Shown piece by piece: positions 23,015 through 34,207 of a stretch of 64,000 bases of DNA; positions within the stretch are counted from its first letter, which is position 1; the number at the start of each line of letters is the position of its first letter. Made by a program: the position numbers and the translations under genes. The notes beneath the pieces were generated by a model. The model did not search any database and was not told the origin of the DNA. It saw only the letters and a program-made list of their open reading frames with translations. The DNA is taken from contig MNCI01022151.1 in the NCBI GenBank assembly GCA_015680685.1, positions 117,563 to 181,562 of the forward strand, in the 5' to 3' direction. The DNA comes from Gnetum montanum. Taxonomy: Eukaryota; Streptophyta; Gnetopsida; Gnetales; Gnetaceae.

Positions 23015-24244
23015 TCAACTGTGACTCTTGGCGACGGTCAGGCCAAGCTTTGCCACCAATTTCTGAGAGGCAAAGTTGTTAGTGGCTCCTATGTCTAGCA
23101 TTGCGCTCACCTTCTGTCCATCGAGACACACCTCAACGAACAGTACCTCATTCGACGCGCAGGATTTCTGGCAAGCCAGAGCATTTAGTAACTGCAATGG
23201 GTTGCATCGGGGATTCGAGCTGCCCTCGCCCTCCGATTCATCAGTGAGCCGTAGGGATGTGAGTCGCTCTCGCTTGGGACATTCTCGAGTCCGATGTGGC
23301 CCATCGCAAATGAAGCAACCAGAAGAGAATTTCTTTCCTTGGGAGGTTGCTTCTCCCTTGGATTTGGAGGACTCACCCTCCTTCTTCTCCTTGTTACCTC
23401 CGTGATACTTTCCGCCCTTCTTCCCCTCATCCTTGGGCTTTTTCCGATTTGAATGGGATTCCGGTTTGCCCAGCTTATAATCAACCAAGCCGTCTGCCGC
23501 AGCTATGGCTGATGGCAGGTCCTTCACACTCTGTCGTCTAAGCTCCGCCTGAGCCCAAGGTTGCAATCCAGACAAGAAGTTAAACAACTTGTCTTCCTCC
23601 GACATGTTCTTGATGTCAAGCATCAAAGAACTGAAGTCTTTTACGTAGTCACGAACCGTTCCAGTGTGTCGCAACTTACGCAAGGACTCTCTCGCTAACC
23701 AGGCAGCATTGAGAGGCAGAAACTGATCCTTCAGTTCCTTCCGCAAGGATTCCCAGGTGGTGATCCGAGGACGTCCGGCGCTCTCATCATCCTCGATGCG
23801 ATTCCGCCACCACAATTTAGCATCCCCAACAAGGTACATGCTAGTGATTGTCACTCTTTGGTTTTCAGGGATGCGAGCGGCACAAAAGTACTGCTCCATA
23901 TCCCACAAGAAGTTTTCCAACTCCTTGGCATTATGGCTTCCACCGAATTGCTTCGGTTCCGGGACTTTCAGCTTGGAAATGTCATGGGAATCACCCCCGC
24001 AAGAAGATCCTGCGACGACCTTCAGCAACGTGAGATCGTCCTCAAGGGACGACAGGCGTTCCTTCAGGCCTTCGATTTGCTCCACTTGAGAAGTAAGCTC
24101 ACAATGCACCACGTCGCTGCTCTCTTGCAGATCGACGATCCTCCGCTGGTGCAAAGAAGCTTGCTCAGCCATCGTCGGAGCATCAGGCGCAGGGCCTCCC
24201 AACAACGCTTCCAGAACAGATACCCGTTTTGCCAAACCCTCCAT
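23015..24244 (-). CDS. F gag with zinc knuckle and protease start
   Basis: The first ATG is at 24244, about 26 bp inside the 5' LTR boundary and just past the primer site. A capsid-like region carries LWWRNRIEDDE and TTWESLRKELKDQFLP. A basic K/G-rich stretch and a CX2CX3HX4C knuckle (CFICDGPHRTREC) follow. The end has a protease-like motif, LDIGATNNFAS, in place of the usual LDTGAT or LDSGAT. The frame stops at TGA 23015-23017. The pol frame continues directly, so the stop is probably a mutated arginine CGA codon. As it stands it would give a roughly 409-residue Gag-like protein for packaging element RNA. Confidence 0.85.
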   Translation of the reverse strand: MEGLAKRVSVLEALLGGPAPDAPTMAEQASLHQRRIVDLQESSDVVHCELTSQVEQIEGLKERLSSLEDDLTLLKVVAGSSCGGDSHDISKLKVPEPKQFGGSHNAKELENFLWDMEQYFCAARIPENQRVTITSMYLVGDAKLWWRNRIEDDESAGRPRITTWESLRKELKDQFLPLNAAWLARESLRKLRHTGTVRDYVKDFSSLMLDIKNMSEEDKLFNFLSGLQPWAQAELRRQSVKDLPSAIAAADGLVDYKLGKPESHSNRKKPKDEGKKGGKYHGGNKEKKEGESSKSKGEATSQGKKFSSGCFICDGPHRTRECPKRERLTSLRLTDESEGEGSSNPRCNPLQLLNALACQKSCASNEVLFVEVCLDGQKVSAMLDIGATNNFASQKLVAKLGLTVAKSHS

Positions 24245-24258
24245 TTCGTTCTTTAGCT

Positions 24259-24270
24259 CTGATACCAACT
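24259..24270 (-). other. Primer binding site of F (initiator tRNA-Met)
   Basis: On the minus strand TGGTATCAGAGC lies a few bases from the 5' LTR end. It matches the 3' end complement of plant initiator tRNA-Met. Confidence 0.85.
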
Positions 24271-24951
24271 TGTCACAGGGCAGAAAATCACAGCAGAATT
24301 TTCATGATTTCTACCAAGTGATGGCGCTAAGAACCGCTCTCAGCCAGCCCCTCGAAACGCTCGAATCGCAACGAGAACCCAATCGAAACGAAACGAAGCG
24401 CAACAGAGACAACTCGCAACGCATCCCAAAGACATGCAAAACCGAAGGCACTCAGATACGGGCAAAAGCTCCAACCTTTATCTCTCAAAAAGGGTATACA
24501 ACAATCCCCAGAAGCTTTCGTCTAAAAATGCGAGAACGCTTCGGATGTTATAGGCACGGACACCCCCAGCCTTGTCATAGTTACAAAACAGGCACTGCAC
24601 CTCCACTGAGAGTGCGTGTTCCTGAACTCAAGTGTTGCATGTGACGCACCTAGGTGCATCCCGCTCCAAAATCGCATGTCTCCTGCATGCGTTCCAAGTC
24701 ACCACTTCCCGAAAGCGACTGCCATTGTCTCTGGATGCCAACCCAGAGTTAAGTATCTGTTGCCCAGCAAACTGGATACTCGTGGAAGCTTCATCTTCCA
24801 TTGGTGCGCTCCGACGCACTTGAGTACTCCTACTCATGTTTGTTCTGCGGCCAACAGAAACGATGCCACACCTCCGAGTGCAGGTCAGTTTGGGACATCC
24901 CTCGCATCGGCCAGTACGCGAGTTCGGGGCAGCTTTCAAGATGGTGTAACA
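24271..24951 (-). mobile_element. 5' LTR of F
   Basis: This 681-bp LTR is the promoter-side copy for the minus-strand element, with ends TGTCACAGGG and GGTGTAACA. It is followed by the duplicated GAATG. Confidence 0.92.
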
Positions 24952-24956
24952 GAATG

Positions 24957-26240
24957 TACCTAAGAGTCCTCTGCAGCACTTTTATGTTGTTCATTTTCTT
25001 CTGCAAATCCAGTGTATATACTTTGAAAAGATATTTTAAATCTAAATTATGTATATCTCAAATTCGTTCCGGTCAAACACTTTCGGAACCAGCTAGGAAG
25101 GTATCTATGACCTAGTCAAGCATCAAGGGCTCTAAATGAAACCCTAGTTTAAACGATGTGGAGCATGGCTATCGTTAAATAATAGTCACAGACGCTTTGA
25201 ATTCAAACCCAGGGTCTCCTCCCATTGTAAAAATTTTATTTATTTATTTTAAATTGATTTTTATTTATTTATTTTAAATTGATTTTTAATATGGGGGGTC
25301 GAGGTTTGAACCCACGACCTCCCAATTACAAAAACAAAATTTTAATTATTTTTAATTATATATATATATATATGTATATATAAAGTAGGTGGTTGGGATT
25401 TGAACCTGCAACCTCCCACTTAAAAGTTTTTAGTTTTTTTTTTAACTTTTTATTATTATGTTATTCCACCTTGGGGCAGTTGATGAGAGAACAAGGGTTT
25501 GGTATAGGTAAATGGCAATTTCGGTTGATTCTTGACCCTAAAATTTTGACTTTTTTTATTGTTGAAATAATAAAATAACAATTTAATATTATTTTAATGC
25601 ATGTATAATGAAAAAATTTAAACATAAATATCTCCTAAATCGTAAGTCTGATTAAGACGAAATTTGTACCATTGGAATCATCTCAATAAGTATTATGCAT
25701 TAAACATAGTTTTAGGGTTCAAAAATTAAGTTGAGTTTTCAAGAATTAAAAGAACCAAACTATCATATTTTGTTGAACTAACATTTCTAGGCTGACATAT
25801 GGTAACTTGGAATCTTATAGATTAGTTGGATAATGAATTTCAACAAAAAAAGATCAGTTCAGGTTATGGTTACTAACTTTCTTGAAAGAAATTTAAAAAT
25901 GACCTTAATCGATTAATAATTATAGTATTAAGATGGGTAAGAGTTACTTAGACTAGTGTATCATTATCTTACCAACATCTCTTGTAATTGATAAATTTTG
26001 ATGAGGTGTGATCAAATCTTTATCGGGTAATGATATCCATGAAAAAAATTTTGTTGGTTGCTAGGATCTAGATGCCTAATCCATTATTTGTGAAGTCAAT
26101 GGAAAGGTATCTTTTAACTTGCATCACAAATATATGGTACATTTAATGATGATCAATGGCTTTCCATGTGTTGTGGCTTTAAGGTTCATCATCAAGTTCA
26201 TGTTGTAGTTAGCCCATGGTTTTGAATGGCCCTTGATTTG
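24957..26240 (-). other. 5' internal part of E, non-coding
   Basis: This is where gag of E would start, but no gag is seen. A 29-bp ATTTATTTATTTTAAATTG unit occurs twice near 25235-25290, and a TA run near 25358-25385. The phrase TTTGAACC...ACCTCCCA occurs at about 25301 and 25398, with a relative near 25200. On the minus strand it resembles the B box of tRNA-derived repeats. Confidence 0.5.
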
Positions 26241-26258
26241 TGGTTTGCTCTAATACCA
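26241..26258 (-). other. Primer binding site of E (initiator tRNA-Met type)
   Basis: The minus strand reads TGGTATTAGAGCAAACCA next to the LTR end. It matches TGGTATCAGAGC with one C-to-T change. Confidence 0.75.
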
Positions 26259-26260
26259 AT

Positions 26261-26865
26261 TATGACATCCTACCCCCAATTGTCATGGAAAATGTCAAAT
26301 ATACGATATATTAGACATTATGCATACAAAGAAAATATGCCAAATGTGAAATATAAGTGATATTGAACATTATGTAGAAAAGAAATAATAGAAAAAATGC
26401 AGAAAGATAGAAAAAGGAATGCTTTATTGATATAGAATAGCGTATCTGGATCATACTTTGAGAGCGTTCCTTAGGGTTTTATTCCTTTGGCATCTATCCC
26501 TTAGAGACAATCCAGCACTACCACCACAGTTAGGCCTACAACCTAATCAGAAAGGATGGCCAATCCACTTTTTGTCTTGCTTCACTCAACTTTTCGTGAC
26601 TTCCCTATACCAACTCTGCAACCCCACAACTTGCTTGTACTGGCTCCGCCTTTCCATGTTGGCACAACCTCTAACCTTGGGTATAAATGCCTGAGGCCAA
26701 ACCCCCAAAGGTTACCTTAAGAGAGACATCTGTTATTACAATGCACCCTTTCGGGTCTTAATCACAACTACCCTTTTGGGTCTTATCAAGATGATAATAA
26801 CACTTGTTATGAAGAAACACCATTTTCATTAGTTAGCAGCCTCATTTGGGAATGGGGATGTGACA
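26261..26865 (-). mobile_element. 5' LTR of E
   Basis: This 605-bp LTR pairs with 15055-15655. The inner end has TATGACATCC where the other copy has TGTGACATCT, a transition in the terminal dinucleotide. Confidence 0.8.
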
Positions 26866-26870
26866 ATTAT

Positions 26871-28142
26871 AAACTTTTATAAATCTTGGGGTGTATCTAT
26901 GTTTTACTTATTTTGGATTCTAACACCTTACCATAATTTTTGATATTTTAACAAATCGTTGATAACTCAACCATGCATATAATTCTTCAAAATATCTCTA
27001 GTTGTAAGGTCATGTAACCTTTTTAATATTATTTTCAATCTTTTCTAGAAAAAGCAGTTCCTAGCCTTTCTTCTTTCTTAGAATGAGGATTTCCCATCAT
27101 TATTCATTAATATTAACTCACTTAAGAGTATCTCCAAAAAAAAAAAATGCAGTTCCTAGCCTTTCTTCTATCTTAGAACTACTAACATTGACAATGCAAA
27201 GATTTTAATTTTTAACTCAAAATTGTTTTATCATTTTGATGATAGTTCCTCCCTCAATGAAAAAAGTAAACTTTGAATGAACATCCTCCCTACCTACAAG
27301 AATGAAGTAGATGTTGCCTTTTTCTAAGTTTAACATTAAATTTTCCAGAAAGTTAAGTAGTGGATTGAAAATAGATCTTTAATTGATCATGGAGCTATCA
27401 TCCTCCAAAGGTTGTAGCAAATGCTTGCATAGTTTTAATTCTAAATGTTTATTTAGGGAAAATAAAAACCTCAGAAGAGATTAGTCTTATCCCAAAGGTT
27501 TCATCCTTGGCACTACAAAGCCCACACCACCAATACAATGATTTATTAGAAATCTTTATATAAAGAAAATTAACTAGTAAATGTACATGCTACCTAAATC
27601 CTAAATCGTGAGGCTAAATGACATTATTTCTTAACATTGATCGTGACTATTTACAAAGTTGAAAACATAAATAGTATATTGAAGAAAGCTTACATGATAC
27701 ACATTCTTGACCATGGAAAAATTACAAAGCATGATAAACTTTGATGAATCATAGCTGGAGAAGAACAAGCATAAGCATCATGGGCTGCTCTATTGACATG
27801 TAGAGGTGGCCTAGTTGAGTGTACTTTTTCAATTAAACAATAATTCAAAATATTTAAAAGTAAATGTTAATCTTTGCTTTACTTCTGTTTTCAGTATTAA
27901 AAGTGACAGATTTGGTTTCTATAAAATAAAGCAGCATTTCACACATATGAAGCATTGGTACCAGGGTGCATTCTTCCACTACAAGGTGAAGCAAATCCTA
28001 CACAACATCACCAATATTACAGATAGTAAGTGTCCACATGCTAAAAACAAATGAATTGTACAAATAAGGAAGCATAAGAAAGAATCATTAAGGCATGATA
28101 TCAAAATCAATTGTTTTATTTCCAAAGACTTACCCGGAATCA
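26871..28142. other. Region between E and the receptor kinase
   Basis: No gene is recognised. About 50 bp at 26880-26935 (ATCTTGGGGTGTATCTATG...) recurs inverted at 59695-59745. A 30-bp word, GCAGTTCCTAGCCTTTCTTC, occurs at 27053 and 27151. The open frame 27815-28054 has no recognisable domain and is probably chance or 3' flank. Confidence 0.55.
27445..27753 (+). repeat. Dispersed 310-bp repeat, copy 2
   Basis: It pairs with 14375-14685 in the same orientation and ends about 390 bp beyond the stop codon of the receptor kinase. Confidence 0.8.
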
Positions 28143-31100
28143 CTAATCAGAAGAAAATGTTGAAGTTTTAGCTTCTACCCTTCTAAAGTGCAAAGGGGGT
28201 TGTGATTCTACAATACTAATGACTTCTTCCAAGTTTGTTGGTAGTGTCCTTTGATTTTGGAGATTCAAAGGATATACTGATTGTAGAAATAGCTCAACTT
28301 CTTTCATAGTAGGTCTCATGGAGGCATTTTGACAGGTGCATCTTAAACCTACCATTAAAATGCTTTCCACTGCTGACATTTCAACATCTTTATCCATCTC
28401 AATTCCACCTCCATCTTGGTTTGCTGTCTTTATTATATCTTTAACTGTTCCTCCTCTTTCATTCCCTAATTTTCCTTTCAAGGCCCTAGAGATCCACAAT
28501 GGTAATGTGACATCTGCTGAAAACATTTCATGTGTGGGCTTCAATCTTGTATTCACTTCTAAAGTAACAACTCCAAAGCTGTATACATCACCTTTCACAG
28601 AAACTCTTTGTCCAATCCCATACTCTGAAAAATCATTACTTAAAATTTAGCCTATGCACTTTATCATCAACCAAAAAATATAGATGTTGTAAAAACGATA
28701 ACAACAAAATGCACATACCTGGAGCAATATAACCAACAGAACCTTTTACAGCAAGAGAAGATGATGCTGTTGAACCATCAAAATCTCCAATGAGGCGAGA
28801 TATTCCAAAATCACAAAGCTTGACAGTCATATCATTATCCAATAATACATTCTCTGGTTTGATGTCACAGTGGATGACCTGAAAATCACAATCATGATGC
28901 AAATAGGCAAGTCCCCTTGCTAACTCTGTGAGTATTTTCACTCTCATTGCCAACTTCAATGGGGTCAATTGACCATCTTCTGTGCTGTGAAGAAGAGAAT
29001 GGAGATTGCCATTAGTCAGCAAAGGCATAACTAGAGCTTTGAAGTCATCATACCATACCACAGTAATAATCTTCAAAATGTTGCGATGCTTTACTTTCCT
29101 CAAAGCACGACATTCCTTTTTGAAGTTATTCACAATTCCATGTTGCTCTGCAGAAGAGAAACATTTTACAGCAACTACCATGCCTGAGCTTAAGACACCT
29201 CTGTAGACCTTTCCATGGCTGCCTTCACCTACCAAGTTTGAAGCACTGAAATTGTCTGTTGCCCTTTGAAGTTCTTGCATAGATATCTTTAAGAATTTTT
29301 CTCTTACCCATAGAGTTTGCCCTTTGGGTGTTTTGGTTCTTCTAAAAATGAATGAAATCACTGCAACAACTAGCAACAGAAGGCCACCTAGAATGCCCAG
29401 AACAATTTTTAGAATACTGTTTTTGTTAAAATGAGACTTGTGTTTTTGAGTAAGAGATGGTAGACAAGCTTTCAGGCCAAAACATCTTCCACATAAATTT
29501 AAATTACCAAGAAACGACCATCTGGTCAATCTTAGTTTCTTTGAAGAGGAACTGTGCAGACACGGGATTTCTCCATTAAAGTTGTTGCAGGAAACAGGGA
29601 CGCAGGCACAGGTCCGCTAAAGTTGTTACCAGACACATCTATGCTTTCAAGCTGGGTGAGTTTATTACCAATTGATTTGGAAACGTTGCCGCTGAAATGA
29701 TTAAAACTGAGATTGATTTGACGAGCATCCAACCAGCTATCCATGTAGGATGCAATGTTTCCGGAAAGATTGTTGCTTGAAAGATTTATATATTGTGCCA
29801 TCTGTAATCCTGCTATTCCCGGATGTACTGCTCCTGTCAGGCTATTTTCTGACAAATCAAAATTGAATACAATGGTTTTGAGACCGGCAACCTCTGGTGG
29901 AATTGGCCCAGACAGATTGTTTGCTGATAGTACAAGGTCTTCAAGAACAGAGCAGTCTCCTATCTCTGAAGGAATTTTTCCTGACAGCAGATTCCTATCA
30001 AGGTGCAGCTCCCGCAGATTGACCAGTTTTCCAATATCGGCAGGAATGGAACCAGAGAACATATTATTTGAGAGATAGAGATAGCCAAGTGACTTGTTCA
30101 AGAGAGATATCTCAGTGGGAAGGTGGCCTCGTAGCTTGTTTCTTTGAAGACGAATGCTTTGCAGTGACTTCATGTTTGGAATTTGAGGTGGAATGGTACT
30201 GCTGAATAAGTTGCCGTCCAGATGAAACTTTATAAGAGATGAAAAGTTTCCTACACTGGGAGGTATGTAGCCAGAGATATAATTGTCAGATAAGTCTAAA
30301 ATCTGAAGATTGGGCAAGGAGCTCCCAAAGTTGGGTGGTAACGTTCCAGTTAAAAGGTTGTGATATATATCTAATATATTTAAAAGAGAGGAATTGGATA
30401 GAGTTAGGAGGATTGGAATAGGCTGGGTGGGGGTGCTCACTCCACTGGTGAAGTAATTGTAGCCGATGTTAAAACGCGTGAGTTGAGTCCAGCCTGTTGC
30501 CAACCACGACGGTGTCATTCCCGACAATCTGTTATTGACCAAGTCAAGGATTTGGAGTTGGGTGAGATTGTGCCATAAGTATGGGATGTTGCCTGTGAAT
30601 CTGTTGAAACCTAAACCCAATTTTTGTAGTTTGTTAAACCTGCCCAGCCAGGTAGGAAGATGACTTTGCAAATTATTGTGAGAAAATCAAACGTTGTAAG
30701 AGCCGTGAGGTTGCTTAAACAGTGGGGAATGGTTCCACTCAGATTGTTTCCCTGAAGAAAAATTTCAGTGAGACGGTTGAGACTAGCAAGTGCGCAAGGA
30801 ATGAAACCCTTCAAATGATTATCACCAAGACCAAGACGCTGCAAGAAAGAAAGGTTGCCCAGTTGAGCAGGAATGATGCCGTGAATGTTGTTATAACCAA
30901 GGTCAAGGAATTCAAGTTTGGGGAGTGCTCCCAGCCACCAAGGGATTTGTCCATTTAATTGATTTTCGTAAAGAGCTTAAGGTTTTGGAGTGTTGCAAAT
31001 GACTGAGGAATGTCACCAACCAAGGAATTTGCAGACACAATAAAAAATTGCAATGAAGAAAGGTTTCCTATCTGATAAGGAATCCCACCTTCAAATTCAT

Positions 31101-31521
31101 TTAAAGATAGATCAAACACATTAAGCCTATGCAAAGTGCCCAGGGATGATGGGATCTTACCAGAGAAAGAGTTATTGTAAATATCAAGTGACTGCAGGAA
31201 TGACAAGTTGGAGAGGTGGGGAGACAGGGATCCACGCAACGTGGCATTTTCCAGAAATATCTCCACAACTCGACCATGATGTTTGGTGGAGCAGCTGATT
31301 CCAGTCCAATTGCATGCATTGGCATCATGATCATTCCAACCGTGGAGAAGAGAGAGTGGATCGCTGGTGATGCACTTCTTGAATTCAATCAGAGCTCTCA
31401 TATCATTCAAAGCTCCATCATGATGTGGGCGAGCTTTGACAAGAGGAACAAATAAAAAGGAGGAGCACAGACAAAGCACAAGTAGAAGGCGATTAGGAAG
31501 AGCAGCAGAGGAGGCGGCCAT
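28143..31521 (-). CDS. LRR receptor-like kinase (subfamily XII-like, non-RD), one intron
   Basis: A plasma-membrane receptor of the EFR/FLS2/Xa21 type is encoded. The ATG at 31521 opens a signal peptide (about residues 1-30, RLLLVLCLCSSFLFVPLV), then an LRR N-cap (CNWTGISC) and some 20 leucine-rich repeats (about 80-620). A membrane segment lies at about 704-727 (ILKIVLGILGGLLLLVVAV). The kinase has the glycine loop GEGSHGKVYRG (about 766), lysine in VAVKCF (787), HCDIKPEN (885) and DFG (905). HCD instead of HRD marks a non-RD kinase, typical of pattern-recognition receptors. A GT-AG intron (28625-28718, 94 bp, phase 1) interrupts the APE motif. Three frame breaks (near 30972, 30684 and 29600) each look like one missing base in a homopolymer. 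Adding three bases to the spliced length gives exactly 1096 codons, so assembly error is more likely than true decay. Confidence 0.9.
28625..28718 (-). other. Intron of the receptor kinase gene
   Basis: On the minus strand the donor is CCAG/GTATGTGC and the acceptor TTTTTCAG/AGTATGG. Splicing restores APEYG in kinase subdomain VIII. This intron position is common in LRR-XII kinases. Confidence 0.9.
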
Positions 31522-32859
31522 TGTGATGCTGCAGAGGTAAGGGAAGGCGGGAAGGTGTAATAATACATAATTGCTGTTGATGTTGAGCTCAATTTAAACT
31601 TCTCTACCCATGTTTAGTCATTTGACTGGACATTGACTTTTCAAAATAAATTTTGTGCATTAGTTAAATAATGTATTAAATCTGCTTAATTTCTGTTGGA
31701 CTTCTGTTTCCCGCCTAATTCTCGTTTTCCTTTCAGATTCGCATTCCTATAATCTTCTTACGTTTGGTGACTTTTTTGGACATTTATGGGTAACGTCGGT
31801 TTGTGCTGGGCTGTAATGTCGTGTTGCACGGGATTTGGTACGAAAAGGGGTCAACACAACCGTTTTCCTGAGTAAGTATATCCCGTGGTGGCCAAGAATC
31901 TGATTTTCTGCATTTCTTATAAAAAGTGGTCAGCTCAACGCGTTTTCCCTAAATTTTCTAACCATAATTGAAGCAGAAAAAACTTGACCAGGCCCTAAAT
32001 TTTCTAACCATAATTGAAGGAGAAAAAGCTTGACCAGGGAAAGTATATGCGTTTTTATTCAAAACTTCTGCCAATGAGTCCAATCCGTTCCATTTCAATG
32101 AATTATTTACCCATTTGATCGTCATGGATGGGTTAGCACAAAGGTATTATTGTTCCACGAATTTCCACAATTTTAAACATTTTTGGAATCCAACGTGATG
32201 GTGTGTTCAAACTTTTCAACCACCTAGCTAAATACTTTTCATAAAAAATACTAATAAAATTATGATGTGACACAATAGCATAATTTGTATAATGGATATA
32301 ATAGCCTTTCTCTAACCTTTTCTCTTTTTTAGAAACTCAGGGCCTTGTGAGTAGCAAAACTAGGTGAAATTATAATTCTATACTACCAAAAAGTAATTTA
32401 CAATTTGTATTAAATTTGCTCCATATAAGTTTTAATATCATGTTAATATCATGTTAATGACAGTGTAAATGGATTATGCAAATATTTTATTATAATTATA
32501 TATTTTAAAAGCTAATAATACAATACTTAAAAGTAAATAGGTCCAAACATCATTAATTTAATTTTCATTTAAAAGAAATTGCAAAAATTGAACTATGTTG
32601 AGTGGGTGTAAATATGTAGATTTAGTTTTTGGGTAGTGTTGACTCAAAGTATATCCTATGCATTGTCTATGGCATTGTTTTGTAAAATTTATCATTTTCT
32701 ATTACAAGATTTAATTTTTAAATGTTTCTAGGTGTGGCTAAAGAGGTTTTACAAACAAAAGAAAAATTCTTAGCAACTGAAATTCCCAAATAAAGATTTG
32801 AACATGGAAAATTAGAATTAAGAGAACTCCAACAAGAAATCATAGAATATATATATATA
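31522..32859. other. Upstream region of the receptor kinase
   Basis: The 5' flank of the minus-strand gene contains pyrimidine-rich sequence just upstream of the ATG, which is plausible 5' UTR. No certain TATA box is seen. A 46-bp tandem duplication lies at 31947-32038. No other gene is recognised. Confidence 0.5.
31947..32038 (+). repeat. 46-bp tandem duplication
   Basis: 31947-31992 and 31993-32038 both read CCCTAAATTTTCTAACCATA and onward to TTGACCAGG, with two differences. Confidence 0.95.
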
Positions 32860-32872
32860 NNNNNNNNNNNNN
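32860..32872. other. Assembly gap (13 N) after a TA run
   Basis: The Ns follow ATATATATATATA. The gap size may be nominal, so continuity across it is uncertain. Confidence 0.95.
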
Positions 32873-33099
32873 TGACATCACAAGATAATTTTAATGCATA
32901 GCATCTTTACCCTTTTCACAGGTCCAAGATCAAGTTGTACCTCTTACTAGTGCTACCTCATTACATCCACCTAATTCCACCTTTATCAAGTCAATCATCA
33001 TTAAAACAAACTTTGCCACTTGTTTTTTAAATAACACCATCAAATTGATAGTTACTTTAAGTCATATGTTAGAGGTTTGGATATCAAATCAATTGACAC

Positions 33100-33240
33100 T
33101 AAGGTTTGTTGGCCTCTTTAAGGTCTTGAGAAGAGTTGAAGTAGTGGCATATCAAAGTAGTTTTTCTCTATAGTTATTAAGGATTCATGATGTGTTTCAT
33201 GTGTCAATGTTGAGAAAGTATGTTTCAAATCCAAGGCAAA
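33100..33240 (+). pseudogene. Chromovirus integrase C-terminal relic
   Basis: The plus strand encodes LFKVLRRVEVVAYQ, then after a stop IHDVFHVSMLRKYVSNP. This is the GPF/Y-like region and the HDVFHVSML motif that precede the chromodomain in Tekay/Del-type Ty3 elements. The fragment is not part of F and belongs to another, older copy. Stops interrupt it and no LTR can be assigned. Confidence 0.7.
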
Positions 33241-33779
33241 TGATAAAGATGGGCTTTGAAATAGAACCAATGACACTATTGGGATTTATGCCAAAGGGAG
33301 ATTATAAGAACACAAAGTAGATAAAATCTGGATGTTGATTGATAAGTGGTTAAAGAAAAAGGAGAATTCCAAAAGAGGGAAGGCACATAAGAATATAATA
33401 GAAATCTAGCTCTTCACAAGGAGATCCATATCTGTGAGCTAGAAAAAGAGAAACCACTAGAGGAAGTGGTCCAACAAAAGACCCTGTTAATCCCAAAATC
33501 TTGCTAAAATTTCAGCCAAGGTTGACAAGACATGAGATTCCATGGATGAAGAATTTTAATTTACATTAAAGATAATGAAAGAAACAGTGGAGTAAGAAAA
33601 ATCCAAAGAGCAAGAAAAGAAATTTACGAAGAAAACAAGCAAGGACACGTACAAGCATAAAGGGAAAGCAATTGTAGTAAAAGAGGTTACAACCTTTGAT
33701 TCACACAAAGTCATCACCATTAGACATGCACCAAATTTCAATAATTAATTAATTATTTTTAGGCTTTTTAACATTTATT
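33241..33779. other. Lysine-rich low-complexity stretch, unassigned
   Basis: An A-rich plus strand would encode K/R-rich fragments with many stops. It may be the end of the chromovirus relic or the left part of D2. No domain is recognised. Confidence 0.4.
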
Positions 33780-34150
33780 TTCCAATTTTATTATTGAATG
33801 GTGATTTCTTCGTGCGATGGCTTGTTAGTCTCATGATGGAGGGCACAAGATGACACAATGTAATGTCACTGGTAAGTGATTGAACTTGGTTTGGAACCCT
33901 GATAGACAAGTATGATGGTCATTCTAATCACGTATAACATGCAAAACCTACTATGACCATGGTAAGATCCCTCACATCCTAATTTTGTAATCCTTCTTAT
34001 TCCATTTCACCTCACTAGCATGTTACAATTATGAATTGTATAGTCTTATATAGCATAGTGTAGGATTTTAACCACTGTAGTTGTGCATGTTGGGACAAGA
34101 AAATGATTCACATTTAAATTCTAGGATGCCCACGAATACTTGTAGAAGTG

Positions 34151-34207
34151 GTTATACAAGGTCATTATGAACATAAGTCTACTTTAGGGAGGACCCACTT
34201 GTATAAC
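34151..34207 (+). promoter_or_regulatory. Conserved hairpin, D2 copy
   Basis: The arms GTTATACAAG (34151-34160) and CTTGTATAAC (34198-34207) are perfect complements. The core TACTTTAGGGAGGACCCACT is at 34180-34199. Relative to D1, an A-T pair has become T-A and a G-C pair has become A-T. Confidence 0.55.

Larger units (their letters stand above)
19123..24951 (-). mobile_element. F: Ty3 chromovirus (Tekay/Del-like), nearly complete, minus strand
   Basis: It has LTRs at both ends with TGT...ACA termini and a perfect 5-bp target-site duplication GAATG (19118-19122 and 24952-24956). An initiator-Met primer site, gag with zinc knuckle, protease, RT, RNase H, integrase, chromodomain and a polypurine tract are present in order. 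It is GC-richer than the rest of the window and much less decayed, so it is the youngest clear insertion. It sits inside E in the same orientation. A handful of stops and a frameshift make it defective. Chromodomain elements of this type tend to target heterochromatin. Confidence 0.92.
15055..26865 (-). mobile_element. E: LTR retrotransposon without recognisable pol, minus strand
   Basis: Two LTRs in the same orientation lie at 15055-15655 and 26261-26865. Read on the minus strand they begin TGTCACATC. The flanks GTTAT (15050-15054) and ATTAT (26866-26870) are a target-site duplication with one transition. Next to the 5' LTR lies an initiator-Met primer site, and next to the 3' LTR a purine-rich tract. 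After removing nested F, the internal region is about 4.8 kb and shows no gag or pol, but carries a deadenylase-like relic. It resembles a large retrotransposon derivative that depended on enzymes from another element. Confidence 0.75.

Noticed and set aside
25235-25425. Possible tRNA gene because of a GGTTCGAA-like box
   Set aside because: No acceptor stem, A box or anticodon arm can be folded. The box is a repeated phrase within AT-rich repeats.
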